The notes under the pieces are model-generated. The model was given only the letters and a program-made list of their open reading frames with translations. It made no database searches and was not told the origin of the DNA. A DNA stretch of 64,000 bases from Candidatus Dormiibacterota bacterium (GTDB lineage: Bacteria > Chloroflexota > Dormibacteria > Dormibacterales > Dormibacteraceae). The position numbers and the translations under genes are program-made. This document shows, piece after piece, positions 54,011 through 63,272 of this stretch. The stretch spans positions 174,789-238,788 of the forward strand of contig JAMXLM010000002.1 in NCBI GenBank assembly GCA_024280995.1, given 5' to 3'. Position 1 is the stretch's first letter. Every line of letters begins with the position of its first letter.

Positions 54011-54028
54011 GTCACCTATCTAGGTGAC
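54011..54028. promoter_or_regulatory. 18-bp palindromic operator, likely MarR site
   Basis: GTCACCTATCTAGGTGAC is a perfect inverted repeat (8-bp arms, 2-bp centre) between the divergent membrane gene and marR. A degenerate second site beginning GTCACC (54053) runs into the marR -10 box. Confidence 0.75.
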
Positions 54029-54078
54029 TATAGCACCCAACTGAGTGATGCTGTCACCCATCGGATAGGATGCACGCA

Positions 54079-54504
54079 ATGGCGAGAGGAGCGGGAGAGC
54101 TACCCCAGGCACTCGGCCGGCTCAGGGTGGCGCTTGACGACGCCTTTCTCAGGGCGAGTCGAGAGCTGGACCTGACGCCTCAGCAGGCGGAGCTGCTGTG
54201 CGCGGCGCTCTCGCCGAGGCCGATCGGTGAGCTGGCGGCCGTGCTTCGCTGTGACCGCTCGAACGTCAGCCGGCTGGTCGATCGCGCCTCGGCTCGGAAG
54301 TGGCTCAACCGCGCCGGCGGCGACGGGGACGGCCGCGTCGCGTTGGTCGCGCTGACCCCCGAGGGTCGCCGTCTGGCACAGCGATTTCTGGCCAGGCTCG
54401 AGTCCGAGACCGAGACGCTTCGAAGCTCATGGAGCGCCAAGCGGGAAAGAACGGCGGTCGAATTGCTCGACGAGATCTCGACCGCCCTCGACGACGTAGG
54501 CTGA
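54079..54504 (+). CDS. MarR-family transcriptional regulator
   Basis: 141-aa winged-helix regulator: DLTPQQAELLCAAL, RPIGELAAVLRCDRSNVSRLVDRASARKWL (recognition helix), wing GDGDGRVALVALTPEG. ATG 54079 has TAGGAT (54066-54071) 7 nt upstream, favouring it over ATG 54070. Expected to repress itself and the divergent membrane/PPOX pair by binding the palindrome. No Cys redox switch is seen apart from Cys in the LLCAAL/RCDRS region. Confidence 0.88.
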   Translation: MARGAGELPQALGRLRVALDDAFLRASRELDLTPQQAELLCAALSPRPIGELAAVLRCDRSNVSRLVDRASARKWLNRAGGDGDGRVALVALTPEGRRLAQRFLARLESETETLRSSWSAKRERTAVELLDEISTALDDVG

Positions 54505-54509
54505 CAGGC

Positions 54510-55616
54510 CTAGAAACTCACTCCATGGACCTCGCTCAGGCGGTCGAGGTCACTACGCAGCGCCCGCCGGACCCGTTCCTGCGCCTCCGCGCCAGGTGTC
54601 ACGGTCATCGGGTCGTCGACCCCGGCCGCCAGCTCGGGGTGCTCGACCATCTCGGCGAACAAGAGCGTCCAGGCCCGCGGCACGACCTCGTAGATCGCGT
54701 ATCCCCCACCCCCCAACGCCAGCCATCGCCCTTCGCACAGCTCGTGCGCCAGCTCGTGGAGAACGCGGCCGACGCGCGGCCAGATCCGCGTCGTGTTCGC
54801 CAGGTGCGCGAGCGGGTCGAGGTGATGCGAGTCGCATCCGTCCTGCGTGACCAGGACGGTCGGCTTGAAGCGCCGGAGCAGAGCCGGCACGACCTTTTCG
54901 AAAGCGTCCAGCCAGGGCTCGTCCCACGCGTACGGCATGAACGGCACGTTCGCGACCGAGCCTTTCCCGGCGCCGACGCCCGAATCCTGCGGGAACCCGG
55001 TGCCAGGGAAGAGAAAGTGCCCGCTCTCGTGGAGGCTGATCGTCAGCACGTCCGGGTCGCTCTCGAAGATGTGCTCGACGCCGTCGCCGTGGTGGACGTC
55101 GACGTCGACGTACGCCACCCGGTGGCCGCGCCGTTTGAACCACTCGCACGCGATCGCGGCGTCGTTGTAGGTGCAGAAGCCCGAGGCGTGATCGCGATGC
55201 GCGTGGTGCAGTCCTCCTGACGGGCTGAACGCGTGCATCGCCGCCCCGGACTGAATCGCCTCCGCCGCGACGAGCGTCGCCCCCACGACCAACGAGGTGC
55301 CCTCGTGCAGCTCGTCCGAGATGGGATTGTCGGCCGAGGCGTAGCCCGCGGTCTCGATCGCCCGTGAAGACACGGTGCGCCGGCGCGAGGGGTCGCTCAG
55401 GGCCTGCACAAGCTCGACGTACTCCGGGGAGTGCACGAGCTCGAGCTCTTCGATCGTCGCCATCCGCGGCGGCAGCAGGTGCGCGTACTCGATCAGCCCG
55501 GTCGATTTGATGAGCTCGACCGCCAGCTTCACCCGGATCGGCTGCAGTGGATGCTCGTCCGACAGGTGGTGCTTCATCAGCGCCTCGCCGTAGACGAGCG
55601 CGACGGACCCGGACAT
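54510..55616 (-). CDS. AcuC-like class II-type histone deacetylase family protein
   Basis: 368 aa deacetylase for protein lysines or small acetyl-amides. Catalytic features: GGLHHAHRDHASGFCTYND (His pair), YVDVDVHHGDGVEHIF (Zn Asp/His), SLHESGHFLFPGTG, and QDGCDSHHLDPLAHL (Zn Asp). AcuC regulates acetyl-CoA synthetase in Bacillus; acsA is not in the window. ATG 55616 has TAGCGT 8 nt upstream. Divergent from ftcD by 21 bp. Confidence 0.9.
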   Translation of the reverse strand: MSGSVALVYGEALMKHHLSDEHPLQPIRVKLAVELIKSTGLIEYAHLLPPRMATIEELELVHSPEYVELVQALSDPSRRRTVSSRAIETAGYASADNPISDELHEGTSLVVGATLVAAEAIQSGAAMHAFSPSGGLHHAHRDHASGFCTYNDAAIACEWFKRRGHRVAYVDVDVHHGDGVEHIFESDPDVLTISLHESGHFLFPGTGFPQDSGVGAGKGSVANVPFMPYAWDEPWLDAFEKVVPALLRRFKPTVLVTQDGCDSHHLDPLAHLANTTRIWPRVGRVLHELAHELCEGRWLALGGGGYAIYEVVPRAWTLLFAEMVEHPELAAGVDDPMTVTPGAEAQERVRRALRSDLDRLSEVHGVSF

Positions 55617-55623
55617 GGCCACT

Positions 55624-55630
55624 TACGCTA
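55624..55630. promoter_or_regulatory. Overlapping divergent -10 boxes, acuC and ftcD
   Basis: Plus TACGCT (55624-55629), 8 nt from GTG 55638; minus TAGCGT (55630-55625), 8 nt from ATG 55616. Confidence 0.5.
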
Positions 55631-55637
55631 GCTGGTC

Positions 55638-56735
55638 GTGGTCGAGCTCTTCGAGTCGGTGCCCAACTTCTCCGAAGGCCGCCGCACTGACGTCATCGAC
55701 GCGATCACCGGCGCCGCGCGCGGCGCCTACCACCTCGACACCGATGCCGACCCCGACCACAATCGCGTCGTCGTCTCGCTGGCCGGACCGCGAGCCAGGC
55801 TCGTCGAGGCGCTGATGGCCACGATCCGCACCGCGGTCGAGGAGATCGACCTGACGGACCACGAAGGCGTGCACCCTCGCGTCGGCGCCGCGGACGTCGT
55901 CCCGATAGTCCCTCTTGGCGCAGCCTCGCTGGACACCGCGCGCGACATCGCGCACGAGCTGGGCGGGCGCGTCTGGAGGGAGCTGAGGGTGCCTGTTTAC
56001 TTCTATGGCCACGGCGAGCACCGCACGCTTGCGGACATTCGCGCCGGCAGGGCGGCCCCGAGCCTGGGTGGCCTCGACCTGCACCCCACTGCCGGCGGCG
56101 TGAGCATCGGCGCGCGCCGTCCGCTCGTCGCTTTCAACGTGATCCTCTACGACATCGACATCGCCGGCGCTCGAGCCCTCGCCCGTTCGATTCGCGAGTC
56201 CGGAGGCGGGCTGCACGGAGTCCAGGCCCTCGCCTTCGAGCTGTCCGGATCGCGTGTGCAGCTTTCGATGAACCTCTTTCGAATCGAGCTGACCACGCCG
56301 GGGGATGTGATCGCCGAGCTGACACGCCGTGGGGTCCCGCTGGGCGCGGAGCAGGTCGTCGGGCTGAGCCCCGCGATCGCAGCAAACGCCGCCGCCGGGG
56401 GGCGGCTCCTGGAGGGGCGCCTGGCCTCCGCGGCGGCCGCCGCGGGCGCTGACGCCACCGAAGCTCGCGGCGACGAAGAGCACATCGCGCTTGCCAACCG
56501 GATGCGCCGCGAGGCAGGACAGCTGGCAGCGCTTCGCGCGGACCAGGACATGATCCTGGCCGGGGCCGAGCGGGCGGCGGCATTGATCCCTGTCCTGCGC
56601 GCCGCCGGCGTCCACAACGACGAGCTCGAAGCGCTGCTCGACGTCGCCGCGCGAGGTATGCGCAAAGCGATCACCGAACCGACCGCAGCTGTCTATCGGG
56701 CGCGAGTCGACGCCCTGGACGCGCGCCTAGCCTGA
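55638..56735 (+). CDS. ftcD: Glutamate formimidoyltransferase
   Basis: Transfers the formimino group from formiminoglutamate to tetrahydrofolate (histidine degradation). 365 aa: SVPNFSEGRR, HLDTDADPDHNRVVVSLAG, DLTDHEGVHPRVGAADVVPIVPLG, YFYG, and NVILYDIDI. About 65 residues beyond the ~300-aa transferase core at the C-terminus are helical, shorter than a full cyclodeaminase domain. No hut genes nearby. GTG start by -10 spacing. Confidence 0.9.
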   Translation: MVELFESVPNFSEGRRTDVIDAITGAARGAYHLDTDADPDHNRVVVSLAGPRARLVEALMATIRTAVEEIDLTDHEGVHPRVGAADVVPIVPLGAASLDTARDIAHELGGRVWRELRVPVYFYGHGEHRTLADIRAGRAAPSLGGLDLHPTAGGVSIGARRPLVAFNVILYDIDIAGARALARSIRESGGGLHGVQALAFELSGSRVQLSMNLFRIELTTPGDVIAELTRRGVPLGAEQVVGLSPAIAANAAAGGRLLEGRLASAAAAAGADATEARGDEEHIALANRMRREAGQLAALRADQDMILAGAERAAALIPVLRAAGVHNDELEALLDVAARGMRKAITEPTAAVYRARVDALDARLA

Positions 56736-57635
56736 GGGCGCCGTCGTGTCGAGAGTCACGGTGCAGGCGCCGCCGTTGACCTGGATCTTGTAGCCGTCGG
56801 CACCGGTGTCCAGCGACCCGGCGGTCACCTCGCCGAAGGCGTGGTACGAGTGGCCGTCGGCGTTGACGCTGAGGGCGCCGCCCGACACGTCCAGCGACGC
56901 GGCCACCCCGCCCGGACGATGGACGTGAACCGTGAGGGCGCCTCCGTCGACCTCGACCCGAACCGTCCCGCTCGGTGTCCCGAGCGTGATGTCGTCCTTG
57001 CTCGCACCGGTGTTCAGGTTGAGTGAGGACAGGTGCATATGGGCCAGGTCGTTTGTGATCGTGGCGGCGCCGCTGTTCTCGGTGATCGCCCACCGAACGT
57101 CCTGGTTCAGCTGGAGAGCGATCGCGAACTTTCGGTTCCCGAAGAAGTTGAATCCGTTGTCCGACTGATCGATCCGCAGCGTATGGCTCGAGGCGTCGAA
57201 GTGGACCGTCGGCTGCTGCCCCGTGTAGTCCACGTGTGCGCGGTAAAGATCGTTCGACTCCGGGTCGCCGCTGACGTTGATCGTGGCGGCGCCGACATTG
57301 ATCTCCAGCGTCGCGGCGTCGATACCACCGGCCGGTGCGGTGGAGTCGAGGCTGTGGGTGGCGCTCGGGTTGGGGGACGCGGCCACGTACACGGCGGCGC
57401 CGACCAGCGCGACGATCACGATTCCGGCCGCGGCGACGTCTCCGGCCGGCCCTTGCACGCTGCGCCGGACGATGATCTCCAGCCCGATGACGATCAGGAT
57501 CAGCGGCCACAGCGCGAACAGCAGACCAAGGCGCTCCACCGAGATCTGGCCCGTGTTGACGAGCAGGGCGATGACGCCCGCGAGGATCAGGACCGCAGGC
57601 CAGAAAAAGCTCCGGTATCGACTGGTGTAGCGCAT
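56727..57635 (-). CDS. LiaF/toastrack-type membrane protein 1
   Basis: 302 aa. N-terminal pair of short TM helices with FFWPAVLILAGVIALLVNTG and LWPLILIVIGLEIIVRR, a third TM helix (about 66-86), then a repetitive beta-rich domain (GAATINVSGD, SGAATITND, GGALTVHVH, GGALSVNADG, GGACTVTLD) like the adhesin-type toastrack/DUF4097 fold. Envelope-stress LiaF-like role is inferred. Third gene of a three-gene paralogous row after the M16 protease gene. Confidence 0.78.
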   Translation of the reverse strand: MRYTSRYRSFFWPAVLILAGVIALLVNTGQISVERLGLLFALWPLILIVIGLEIIVRRSVQGPAGDVAAAGIVIVALVGAAVYVAASPNPSATHSLDSTAPAGGIDAATLEINVGAATINVSGDPESNDLYRAHVDYTGQQPTVHFDASSHTLRIDQSDNGFNFFGNRKFAIALQLNQDVRWAITENSGAATITNDLAHMHLSSLNLNTGASKDDITLGTPSGTVRVEVDGGALTVHVHRPGGVAASLDVSGGALSVNADGHSYHAFGEVTAGSLDTGADGYKIQVNGGACTVTLDTTAPSG

Positions 57636-57638
57636 CTG

Positions 57639-58436
57639 CTATCTCCCCGCGACGTCGACACTGAGCGCCGCGCCCGAGATGGCCATCTCGTAGCGGTCGG
57701 CGGCCGCGTCGAATCCGTCGCTCTTCCAGGCACGCGTGCCCAGGCCGTTGAGGTGCGTGCCGTCGGCGTTGAGCTGGACCCCTGCTCCGGACGCCTGCAC
57801 CTGCACCGCGGTGCCGGCCGGTCGGGTGATCCGAATGGTGAGCGCCCCACCGTCGATGCGCATCGGCACCACTCCTGTCGGCGCACCCAGGACGAGATCG
57901 AGCGTGCTTGCCCCGGTCCGGCACTCGAAGCCGCTGAGCTTCGCGGTCGACAGGTCGATCTCTCCGCGGATGGCGCCGGTCGAGCAGCTGACATCCCACG
58001 AGGCGGCGTCGCTCAGCCTGGCCTCAATACGCAGCCGTCGCGCGCCGACGAACCAGTCGACGTGCTGGGCGATGCGCAGCGTCGCGGTCGCGCGGTCGAG
58101 CGTCACCTCGGGAGCCGCCCCGGCGTGGTCGATGTGCACCTGGTAGAGCTGGTCGCCGAGCGGCGCCGAGCGCACGTCGACCCGGCCCGTGCCGACGGCG
58201 ATCTCGAGCCGCGCCTTGTCGATGCCCTGCCGCGGCTCTGAGTAGTCGAGTGGCGTGCGCGCGCCTCCGGGGCCGATACGTGCCGCGAGCAGCCACACGC
58301 CCAACGCGATGACGACGATCGGCCAGACCACGTTCCAGTCGAGGTTCTGGAGGACGTTGAGGTTGGCGAGCAGAAAGAGCACGCCGACGATGACGAGGAT
58401 GCCGCCCCAGAACACGCTCGGGCCGCGGTACCACAT
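57639..58436 (-). CDS. LiaF/toastrack-type membrane protein 2
   Basis: 265 aa, paralogue of its neighbour: FWGGILVIVGVLFLLANLNVL and VVWPIVVIALGVWLL at the N-terminus, then beta-repeat domain (GAIRGEIDLS, GASTLDLVLG, GGALTIRITRPAG, GAALSVDVAG). Three bp separate each gene of the row, so they are cotranscribed and probably act as one membrane complex. Confidence 0.78.
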   Translation of the reverse strand: MWYRGPSVFWGGILVIVGVLFLLANLNVLQNLDWNVVWPIVVIALGVWLLAARIGPGGARTPLDYSEPRQGIDKARLEIAVGTGRVDVRSAPLGDQLYQVHIDHAGAAPEVTLDRATATLRIAQHVDWFVGARRLRIEARLSDAASWDVSCSTGAIRGEIDLSTAKLSGFECRTGASTLDLVLGAPTGVVPMRIDGGALTIRITRPAGTAVQVQASGAGVQLNADGTHLNGLGTRAWKSDGFDAAADRYEMAISGAALSVDVAGR

Positions 58437-58439
58437 TGC

Positions 58440-58631
58440 CTAGCGCCAGGAGCGGCGGGCGATCAACCAGACACCCAGGGCGATCAATACGATGGGCCAG
58501 AAAATGCCGGGCGTGAGCCAGTTCAGCAACCCCAGGTTGCTGAGCAGGAAGTAGACCCCGGCGAGGATCAGGATCGCGGGCCAGAAGAGCTCATGCCGCC
58601 AGAACTGGTTCACGGACGCCAGTCTAGCCAT
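58440..58631 (-). CDS. Small LiaI/LiaF N-terminal-like two-TM protein
   Basis: 63 aa: ELFWPAILILAGVYFLLSNLGLL and GIFWPIVLIALGVWLIARR, i.e. only the TM module shared with the two downstream genes and no beta domain. ATG 58631 lies 6 bp after the M16 gene stop. Confidence 0.82.
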   Translation of the reverse strand: MARLASVNQFWRHELFWPAILILAGVYFLLSNLGLLNWLTPGIFWPIVLIALGVWLIARRSWR

Positions 58632-58637
58632 GCCTCG

Positions 58638-61571
58638 TTAGATGGGTGAGACGACCTCGAACAGGTCGGGCTTCTCCTTTCGCGCCGCGTCGATGAGATC
58701 CGCTCCGGCGACCGTTGTCTGCACCGCCGGCTTGTCCAGGAAGTATGTGGCGGCGACGCGCTTCAGGTCTTCTCCGGTCACCTGCAGGAGGCGCCTCTTG
58801 AACTGCTCTCGTGCCTGGAGGTTGAAGCCGGTGACCCGGTTGGTCGCCTCGCGACGGCCCTTGACGTCGGGCGACTCCAGAGGATCGACATCGCCGCACG
58901 CGCCGAGGATCGCCTCTTTCAGCGGTTCCTTCTCTATCGCACGGTCGGTCACCCACTTGATGGCCTCGTCGAAGACGTCGTACGTGCGCACGATGTTGGG
59001 GTCGCGGTACGAGCCGAAGTAGAAAGTGCCGTTGGCGACGCCGGCCTGGGCATATCCGCCGTAGGCGCCGCCCTTCTCGCGCAGCTCTCGGTGGAGGAAC
59101 GTGTCGCGCAGGTAGTTGGAGAGCACGAGCAGCGCCGCGGAGTCGGGGTGCGTGAAGCGCACCGTCTTGTAGATGCGGACGTTGAAGGCCACCGGCACGG
59201 GCGCGGTCCGGGCCTCCGGCGTGCTGGGGTCGGGCGCGGGTTTCGCCCGCTTTCCGGCTGCGCCGTCTGCCGGCAGCTCGGCCACGAGCTTGCTGAGGAG
59301 ATCCTCGAGCGGCTCGATCATCGCCTCCTCGCAGGTGACGATGATGCGCAGGCCCTCGGCGCGGAACAGCTGCGTCCGGATCTCGTCCAGCTTCGCGATC
59401 ACATCGCCCAGGTCGCTTTCGTCGAGCCTCGCCAGCCGGCGCATGGTGTGAAGCATGCCGACGCCCTGCAGCCGGTCGTTGACGGCGCCCTCCGAGCTCA
59501 GCTTGGCGTGAGCGCGCAGCAGCGCGAACTGGAAACCCAGACCGGCAAGCGAGCTCTCGAGGCGCGTGCTGATCTCGGCGATGATGTCCCGGAGACGTTT
59601 GGGCTCGATCTCGAGGCGGGCGATGAGGTCGGTGAGCAGCTCGACGAAGGGCTGGGCGTTGCGATCGAGGGCGCGGCCGGAGACGACGAAGGACCGGATG
59701 TAGTCATCGCGCGCGGCGAGCGACTGCACCTGGGCGGCCGCACCGACTCCTCCGGTGGCGGCGGCCAGGCGAGCGGCAACCTCGACATAGTCCTGGCCCG
59801 CGGCGCCGCTCTGGGTAAGGACGCGGCTGAACAGCGGCAGCAGGTCCTGCTGGGCGCGCGTGAGCTTTGAGAAGTCCGCTCGGATGTCGAGGTAGGTGAT
59901 GCCGTTCGTTGGCTGCGGGTAGAACTCGACCGTCGCCTTGCGGACGACGTCGTCACGGCTTGTCACGTCCTCGAACTTCATCGGGATGTCGCTGAGCTCC
60001 AGCGTGGGCAGCGACGAGAGGTCCTGCTTCGCCTCCTGGTCGGCCTTGAGGCGCAGCGCATCGGACACGATCCGCTGCTTCTGCTCGTCGCCGAGCGTCG
60101 CTTCGATGGCGGCGAGGCGGTCGAGCTCCTCGCGGCGCATGCGCTCCTCCATCCCCGTGTCGGGGACGACGGTCAAGAGGCCGCGGTGCGGGTTGTCGAG
60201 GAGCTCCGCGCGAATGAGGTTCTCGAAGAAACGCCCTTCCTCGCGCGCCTTCTGCAGCTCCTCCAGGTCGCGGTCGAAGTCGAGGGCGCTGTAGACGTTG
60301 CCGCCGTAGAGGTAGGGCGGCATCGTGGCAAAGAGGAGCTTCAATGCGTACGGGAAGCCGGCGTTCGAGCGCTCGCGCTTCTCGAACTCCAGGTGGTGGA
60401 TGGCCGCGTCGACCTGCGACTGGTCGATCCCGTTGTCGGCGACGCGCTCGAGCGTGTCGATGACGACCTTCTCGACCCTCTCCGAGTCTTCGGCCTTGAT
60501 GCCCTTCAGCCCGGCGCCGAAGACGGCCTCCTTGTAGTCGTCGTGAAGGCCGCTGCCGTCGGCGAGCGCGCTGCCGATGCCCGAGTCGATGAGGGCCTTG
60601 CGGAGTGGCGAGCCGGCGTTGGAGAGAAGGACCTCGGAGAGCACTCGCATCGCCAGGTTCTTGAAGGAGTCGCCGCTGGGGATGGTCACCCACGCGGTCA
60701 GCGCCTGAGCCTTGCGGTCGTTGCCGTCGCCCGGCTCGGCTGGGTAGGGCTCCGTCGCCCTGGTCGGCTTTTTCATACGCGTCACGGCGGGGATTTCGGT
60801 GTCGGGATCGATTCGCTCGAAGCGACTCAGGGCTCCCTTCTCGATCGCGTCCAGGGTCTCTTCGAGGTCGCGGTTGCCGTAGGTGTAGAAGTGAGCGTTG
60901 CTCGGGTGGTAGTGGCGAGCGTGGAAGCGCCGAAGCATCTCCCAGGTGAGGTTCGGGATGTCGCGCGGATCGCCGCCGCTCACGTGCTCGTAAGGCGTAC
61001 CTGCGAAGAGCGCCTTGCCGATGGCGCGATCGATGGCGGCGCCCGGCGTTGCGAGTGCGCCCTTCATCTCGTTGAAGACGACGCCCTTGTAGCGCAACCC
61101 GCTCGTCGGATCGGCGGGATTCTCGAACTCGAAACGGACGCCTTCCTGCTTGAACGAGTCCTCGCTCAGGCGTGGGAAGAACGTGGCGTCGAGATAGACG
61201 TCGAGGAGATTCTTGAAGTCCTTCTCGTTGCGGGTCGCGAATAGATACGTGGTCCAGTCGGAGCCCGTGAACGCGTTCATGAAGGTTGCGAGCGAACGAC
61301 GAGTCATGGAGAAGAACGGGTCGCGGACCGGGTAGCGCTGCGAGCCGGCCAGGACGACGTGTTCGAGGATGTGAGCAACGCCGGTCGAGTCGTCTGGATT
61401 GGTCGCGAAGAAGACGGCGAACCCGTTGTCGTCGTCGGGGCACTGAATGTGGATGTGCCTGGCGCCGGTTCGCTCGTGCTCGAGCTCGATGAACTGGCCC
61501 TCCAGCCTGTCAAGCGGTTCGCGGCGCTTGATCGCGTAGCCGCCGATCGTGCTCTCGGTTGTCAATGCCAT
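58638..61571 (-). CDS. M16C metalloprotease (presequence-protease/insulinase type)
   Basis: 977 aa from ATG 61571 with AGGAG upstream; the longer ORF upstream is antisense to the PPOX gene. Inverted zinc motif H67-I-L-E70-H71 (VAHILEHVVLAGS) with a downstream Glu about 80 residues later (GVVFNEMKGALATP). Four M16 half-domains; the second active-site-like half keeps the R/Y pair region (HRELREKGGAYGGYA). Degrades peptides inside a closed chamber; no signal peptide, so cytosolic. Confidence 0.92.
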   Translation of the reverse strand: MALTTESTIGGYAIKRREPLDRLEGQFIELEHERTGARHIHIQCPDDDNGFAVFFATNPDDSTGVAHILEHVVLAGSQRYPVRDPFFSMTRRSLATFMNAFTGSDWTTYLFATRNEKDFKNLLDVYLDATFFPRLSEDSFKQEGVRFEFENPADPTSGLRYKGVVFNEMKGALATPGAAIDRAIGKALFAGTPYEHVSGGDPRDIPNLTWEMLRRFHARHYHPSNAHFYTYGNRDLEETLDAIEKGALSRFERIDPDTEIPAVTRMKKPTRATEPYPAEPGDGNDRKAQALTAWVTIPSGDSFKNLAMRVLSEVLLSNAGSPLRKALIDSGIGSALADGSGLHDDYKEAVFGAGLKGIKAEDSERVEKVVIDTLERVADNGIDQSQVDAAIHHLEFEKRERSNAGFPYALKLLFATMPPYLYGGNVYSALDFDRDLEELQKAREEGRFFENLIRAELLDNPHRGLLTVVPDTGMEERMRREELDRLAAIEATLGDEQKQRIVSDALRLKADQEAKQDLSSLPTLELSDIPMKFEDVTSRDDVVRKATVEFYPQPTNGITYLDIRADFSKLTRAQQDLLPLFSRVLTQSGAAGQDYVEVAARLAAATGGVGAAAQVQSLAARDDYIRSFVVSGRALDRNAQPFVELLTDLIARLEIEPKRLRDIIAEISTRLESSLAGLGFQFALLRAHAKLSSEGAVNDRLQGVGMLHTMRRLARLDESDLGDVIAKLDEIRTQLFRAEGLRIIVTCEEAMIEPLEDLLSKLVAELPADGAAGKRAKPAPDPSTPEARTAPVPVAFNVRIYKTVRFTHPDSAALLVLSNYLRDTFLHRELREKGGAYGGYAQAGVANGTFYFGSYRDPNIVRTYDVFDEAIKWVTDRAIEKEPLKEAILGACGDVDPLESPDVKGRREATNRVTGFNLQAREQFKRRLLQVTGEDLKRVAATYFLDKPAVQTTVAGADLIDAARKEKPDLFEVVSPI

Positions 61572-61582
61572 GCGAACTCCTG

Positions 61583-61592
61583 AGTCTAGGAT
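61583..61592. promoter_or_regulatory. Divergent -10 boxes, M16 protease and PPOX genes
   Basis: Plus TAGGAT (61587-61592), 7 nt before ATG 61600; minus TAGACT (61588-61583), 11 nt before ATG 61571. Confidence 0.45.
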
Positions 61593-61599
61593 GTGTCTG

Positions 61600-61899
61600 A
61601 TGTTCAGCGCTCCGGAGCTCGAGTTCCTCCGTTCGCAGCGACTCGCGCGGCTCGCGACGGTCGGACCTTCGGGCTGGCCGCACGTCGTGCCGGTGATGTA
61701 CACGATGAACGACGACGGGTCGCTCGACTTCGACGTCGACGGCGTGAAGCTGCGGAATCTTTCCGCCGAGCCACGCGCCGCGATGGTGGTCGACGGCATG
61801 GGCCCGAAGCGCGGCGTTGCGATGCAGGGGCGGGTCGAGCTGATCGCACCCGAGCGGGCGCGGCTGCGGCCGGAGCGCAAGTTCGTCTGGGGAATTTGA
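61600..61899 (+). CDS. PPOX-family (pyridoxamine-oxidase-like) split-barrel protein
   Basis: 99 aa from ATG 61600 (TAGGAT 7 nt upstream; ATG 61591 also in frame): APELEFLRSQRLARLATVG, GWPHVVPVMYTMND, RAAMVVDGM, GVAMQGRVELI, ending KFVWGI. Same family as 53207-53545. Cofactor could be FMN, F420 or haem. Its TGA overlaps the next gene as TTGA. Confidence 0.83.
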   Translation: MFSAPELEFLRSQRLARLATVGPSGWPHVVPVMYTMNDDGSLDFDVDGVKLRNLSAEPRAAMVVDGMGPKRGVAMQGRVELIAPERARLRPERKFVWGI

Positions 61900-63272
61900 T
61901 CCGGGCCGCAGCGGCGTTTCTCGGCGTTGCGGTGCTGGTCGGGTGCGGGGGTGGCGGGTCGTCATCCGCCAACCAATCCCCGCCGCGCGGGTCGGCACCG
62001 GCCGCTTCGCCTGCCGTATCCGTCGAGTGGGCTGAGTATCACCGCGACGCCGGCCGGTCGGGAGTCGGGCCGGCGGAACCTGCGCTGTCCACGCCGCAGG
62101 TGGCCTGGAAGGTTGGCGTGGACGGCGAGGTGTACGCGTCACCGCTGATCGTCGGCGGACACGTGATCGTAGCCACCGAGAACAACACCGTCTACTCGCT
62201 CGACATCTTCACCGGCGCGGTCATCTGGGAGCGACACCTTGGGGAGCCGGTCGACGCGTCCACGCTGCCGTGCGGGAACATCAGGCCCGTCTCGGGGATC
62301 ACCGGCACCCCCGCCGCCGACCTCGCGAGCGGGCGCCTGTACGCGGTGGCCTTCTTGCGGGGCTTCCACCACGTGCTCTACGCGATGAGCCTCGCCGACG
62401 GGTCGGTGCTGTTCCGGCAGCCGGTCGACCCGGTTGGCTCGCACCCCGAGGCGCAGCAGTTCCGGGGTGCGCTCGCTATCGGCTCCGGGTCGGTTTACAT
62501 CCCGATCGGCGGCCTGTGGGGTGACTGTGGGGACTACCACGGGTACGTGGTCTCGGTCCCGCTGGGCGGGGGCGGAGCGTCCGCCTACCTGGTGCGCTCG
62601 CCTACAGGCGCGAGCATCTGGAGCCCGCAGGGAGCGTCGATCGCGGACGACGGAAGCGTGTACGTCGTCACCGGCAACGCGACCTCATCGCCCACGACGT
62701 TCGGTTACAGCGACTCGGTGCTGCAGCTCTCGCCGGATCTGCATACCGTGCGCTCATACTTCGCGCCGGCCAGCTGGGTGCAGCTGAACCGCAACGACTC
62801 CGACCTCGGCTCGGTCGGGGCGACGCTGCTGCCGGGAGGGCTGGTGATGGCGATCGGCAAGGACGGGATCGCGTACCTGCTGCGAGCAGGATCACTTGGA
62901 GGTGTTGGGCGCCAGCTCGTGGCGCGCGAGATTTGCTACTCGGGCGCTTACGGCGGGACGGCGTGGTCGGGGTCCACTGTGTACGTACCGTGTTCGGACG
63001 GGCTGTACGCGTTGAGCGTCAGCGCTTCCTCGATTTCGATCGCCTGGTCGTCGGCGGTGCCTCGCCTGGCGTCGCCTATCGTGGCGGCCGGCGCGGTGTG
63101 GGCGATCGAGCCGTCGAGCGGTCAGCTCTTCGCGCTCGATCCCTCCACCGGGCGGCTGCTGTTCAAGACGTCACTCGGGGCTTCGAACCAGTTCAGCACG
63201 CCGGCGGCGACGGAGGGTTTCGTTGTCGCCCCCGCCGGCCGCAACGTGGTCGCGGTATCGGTGGTCAGCTAG
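61896..63272 (+). CDS. PQQ-like beta-propeller lipoprotein
   Basis: 458 aa from TTG 61896. Lipoprotein signal: short hydrophobic helix then LVGC with Cys17, followed by a Gly/Ser linker. Repeated WD/PQQ-type blades (VYASPLIVGGHVIVATENNTVYSLD, GSVYIPIGG, GSVYVVTGNA, IAYLLRAG, VWAIEPSSGQLFALDPSTG). Resembles outer-surface propellers such as BamB-like or PQQ-dehydrogenase-like proteins, but PQQ-binding residues cannot be confirmed. 3' end overlaps ribH by 4 bp. Confidence 0.83.
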   Translation: MIRAAAAFLGVAVLVGCGGGGSSSANQSPPRGSAPAASPAVSVEWAEYHRDAGRSGVGPAEPALSTPQVAWKVGVDGEVYASPLIVGGHVIVATENNTVYSLDIFTGAVIWERHLGEPVDASTLPCGNIRPVSGITGTPAADLASGRLYAVAFLRGFHHVLYAMSLADGSVLFRQPVDPVGSHPEAQQFRGALAIGSGSVYIPIGGLWGDCGDYHGYVVSVPLGGGGASAYLVRSPTGASIWSPQGASIADDGSVYVVTGNATSSPTTFGYSDSVLQLSPDLHTVRSYFAPASWVQLNRNDSDLGSVGATLLPGGLVMAIGKDGIAYLLRAGSLGGVGRQLVAREICYSGAYGGTAWSGSTVYVPCSDGLYALSVSASSISIAWSSAVPRLASPIVAAGAVWAIEPSSGQLFALDPSTGRLLFKTSLGASNQFSTPAATEGFVVAPAGRNVVAVSVVS

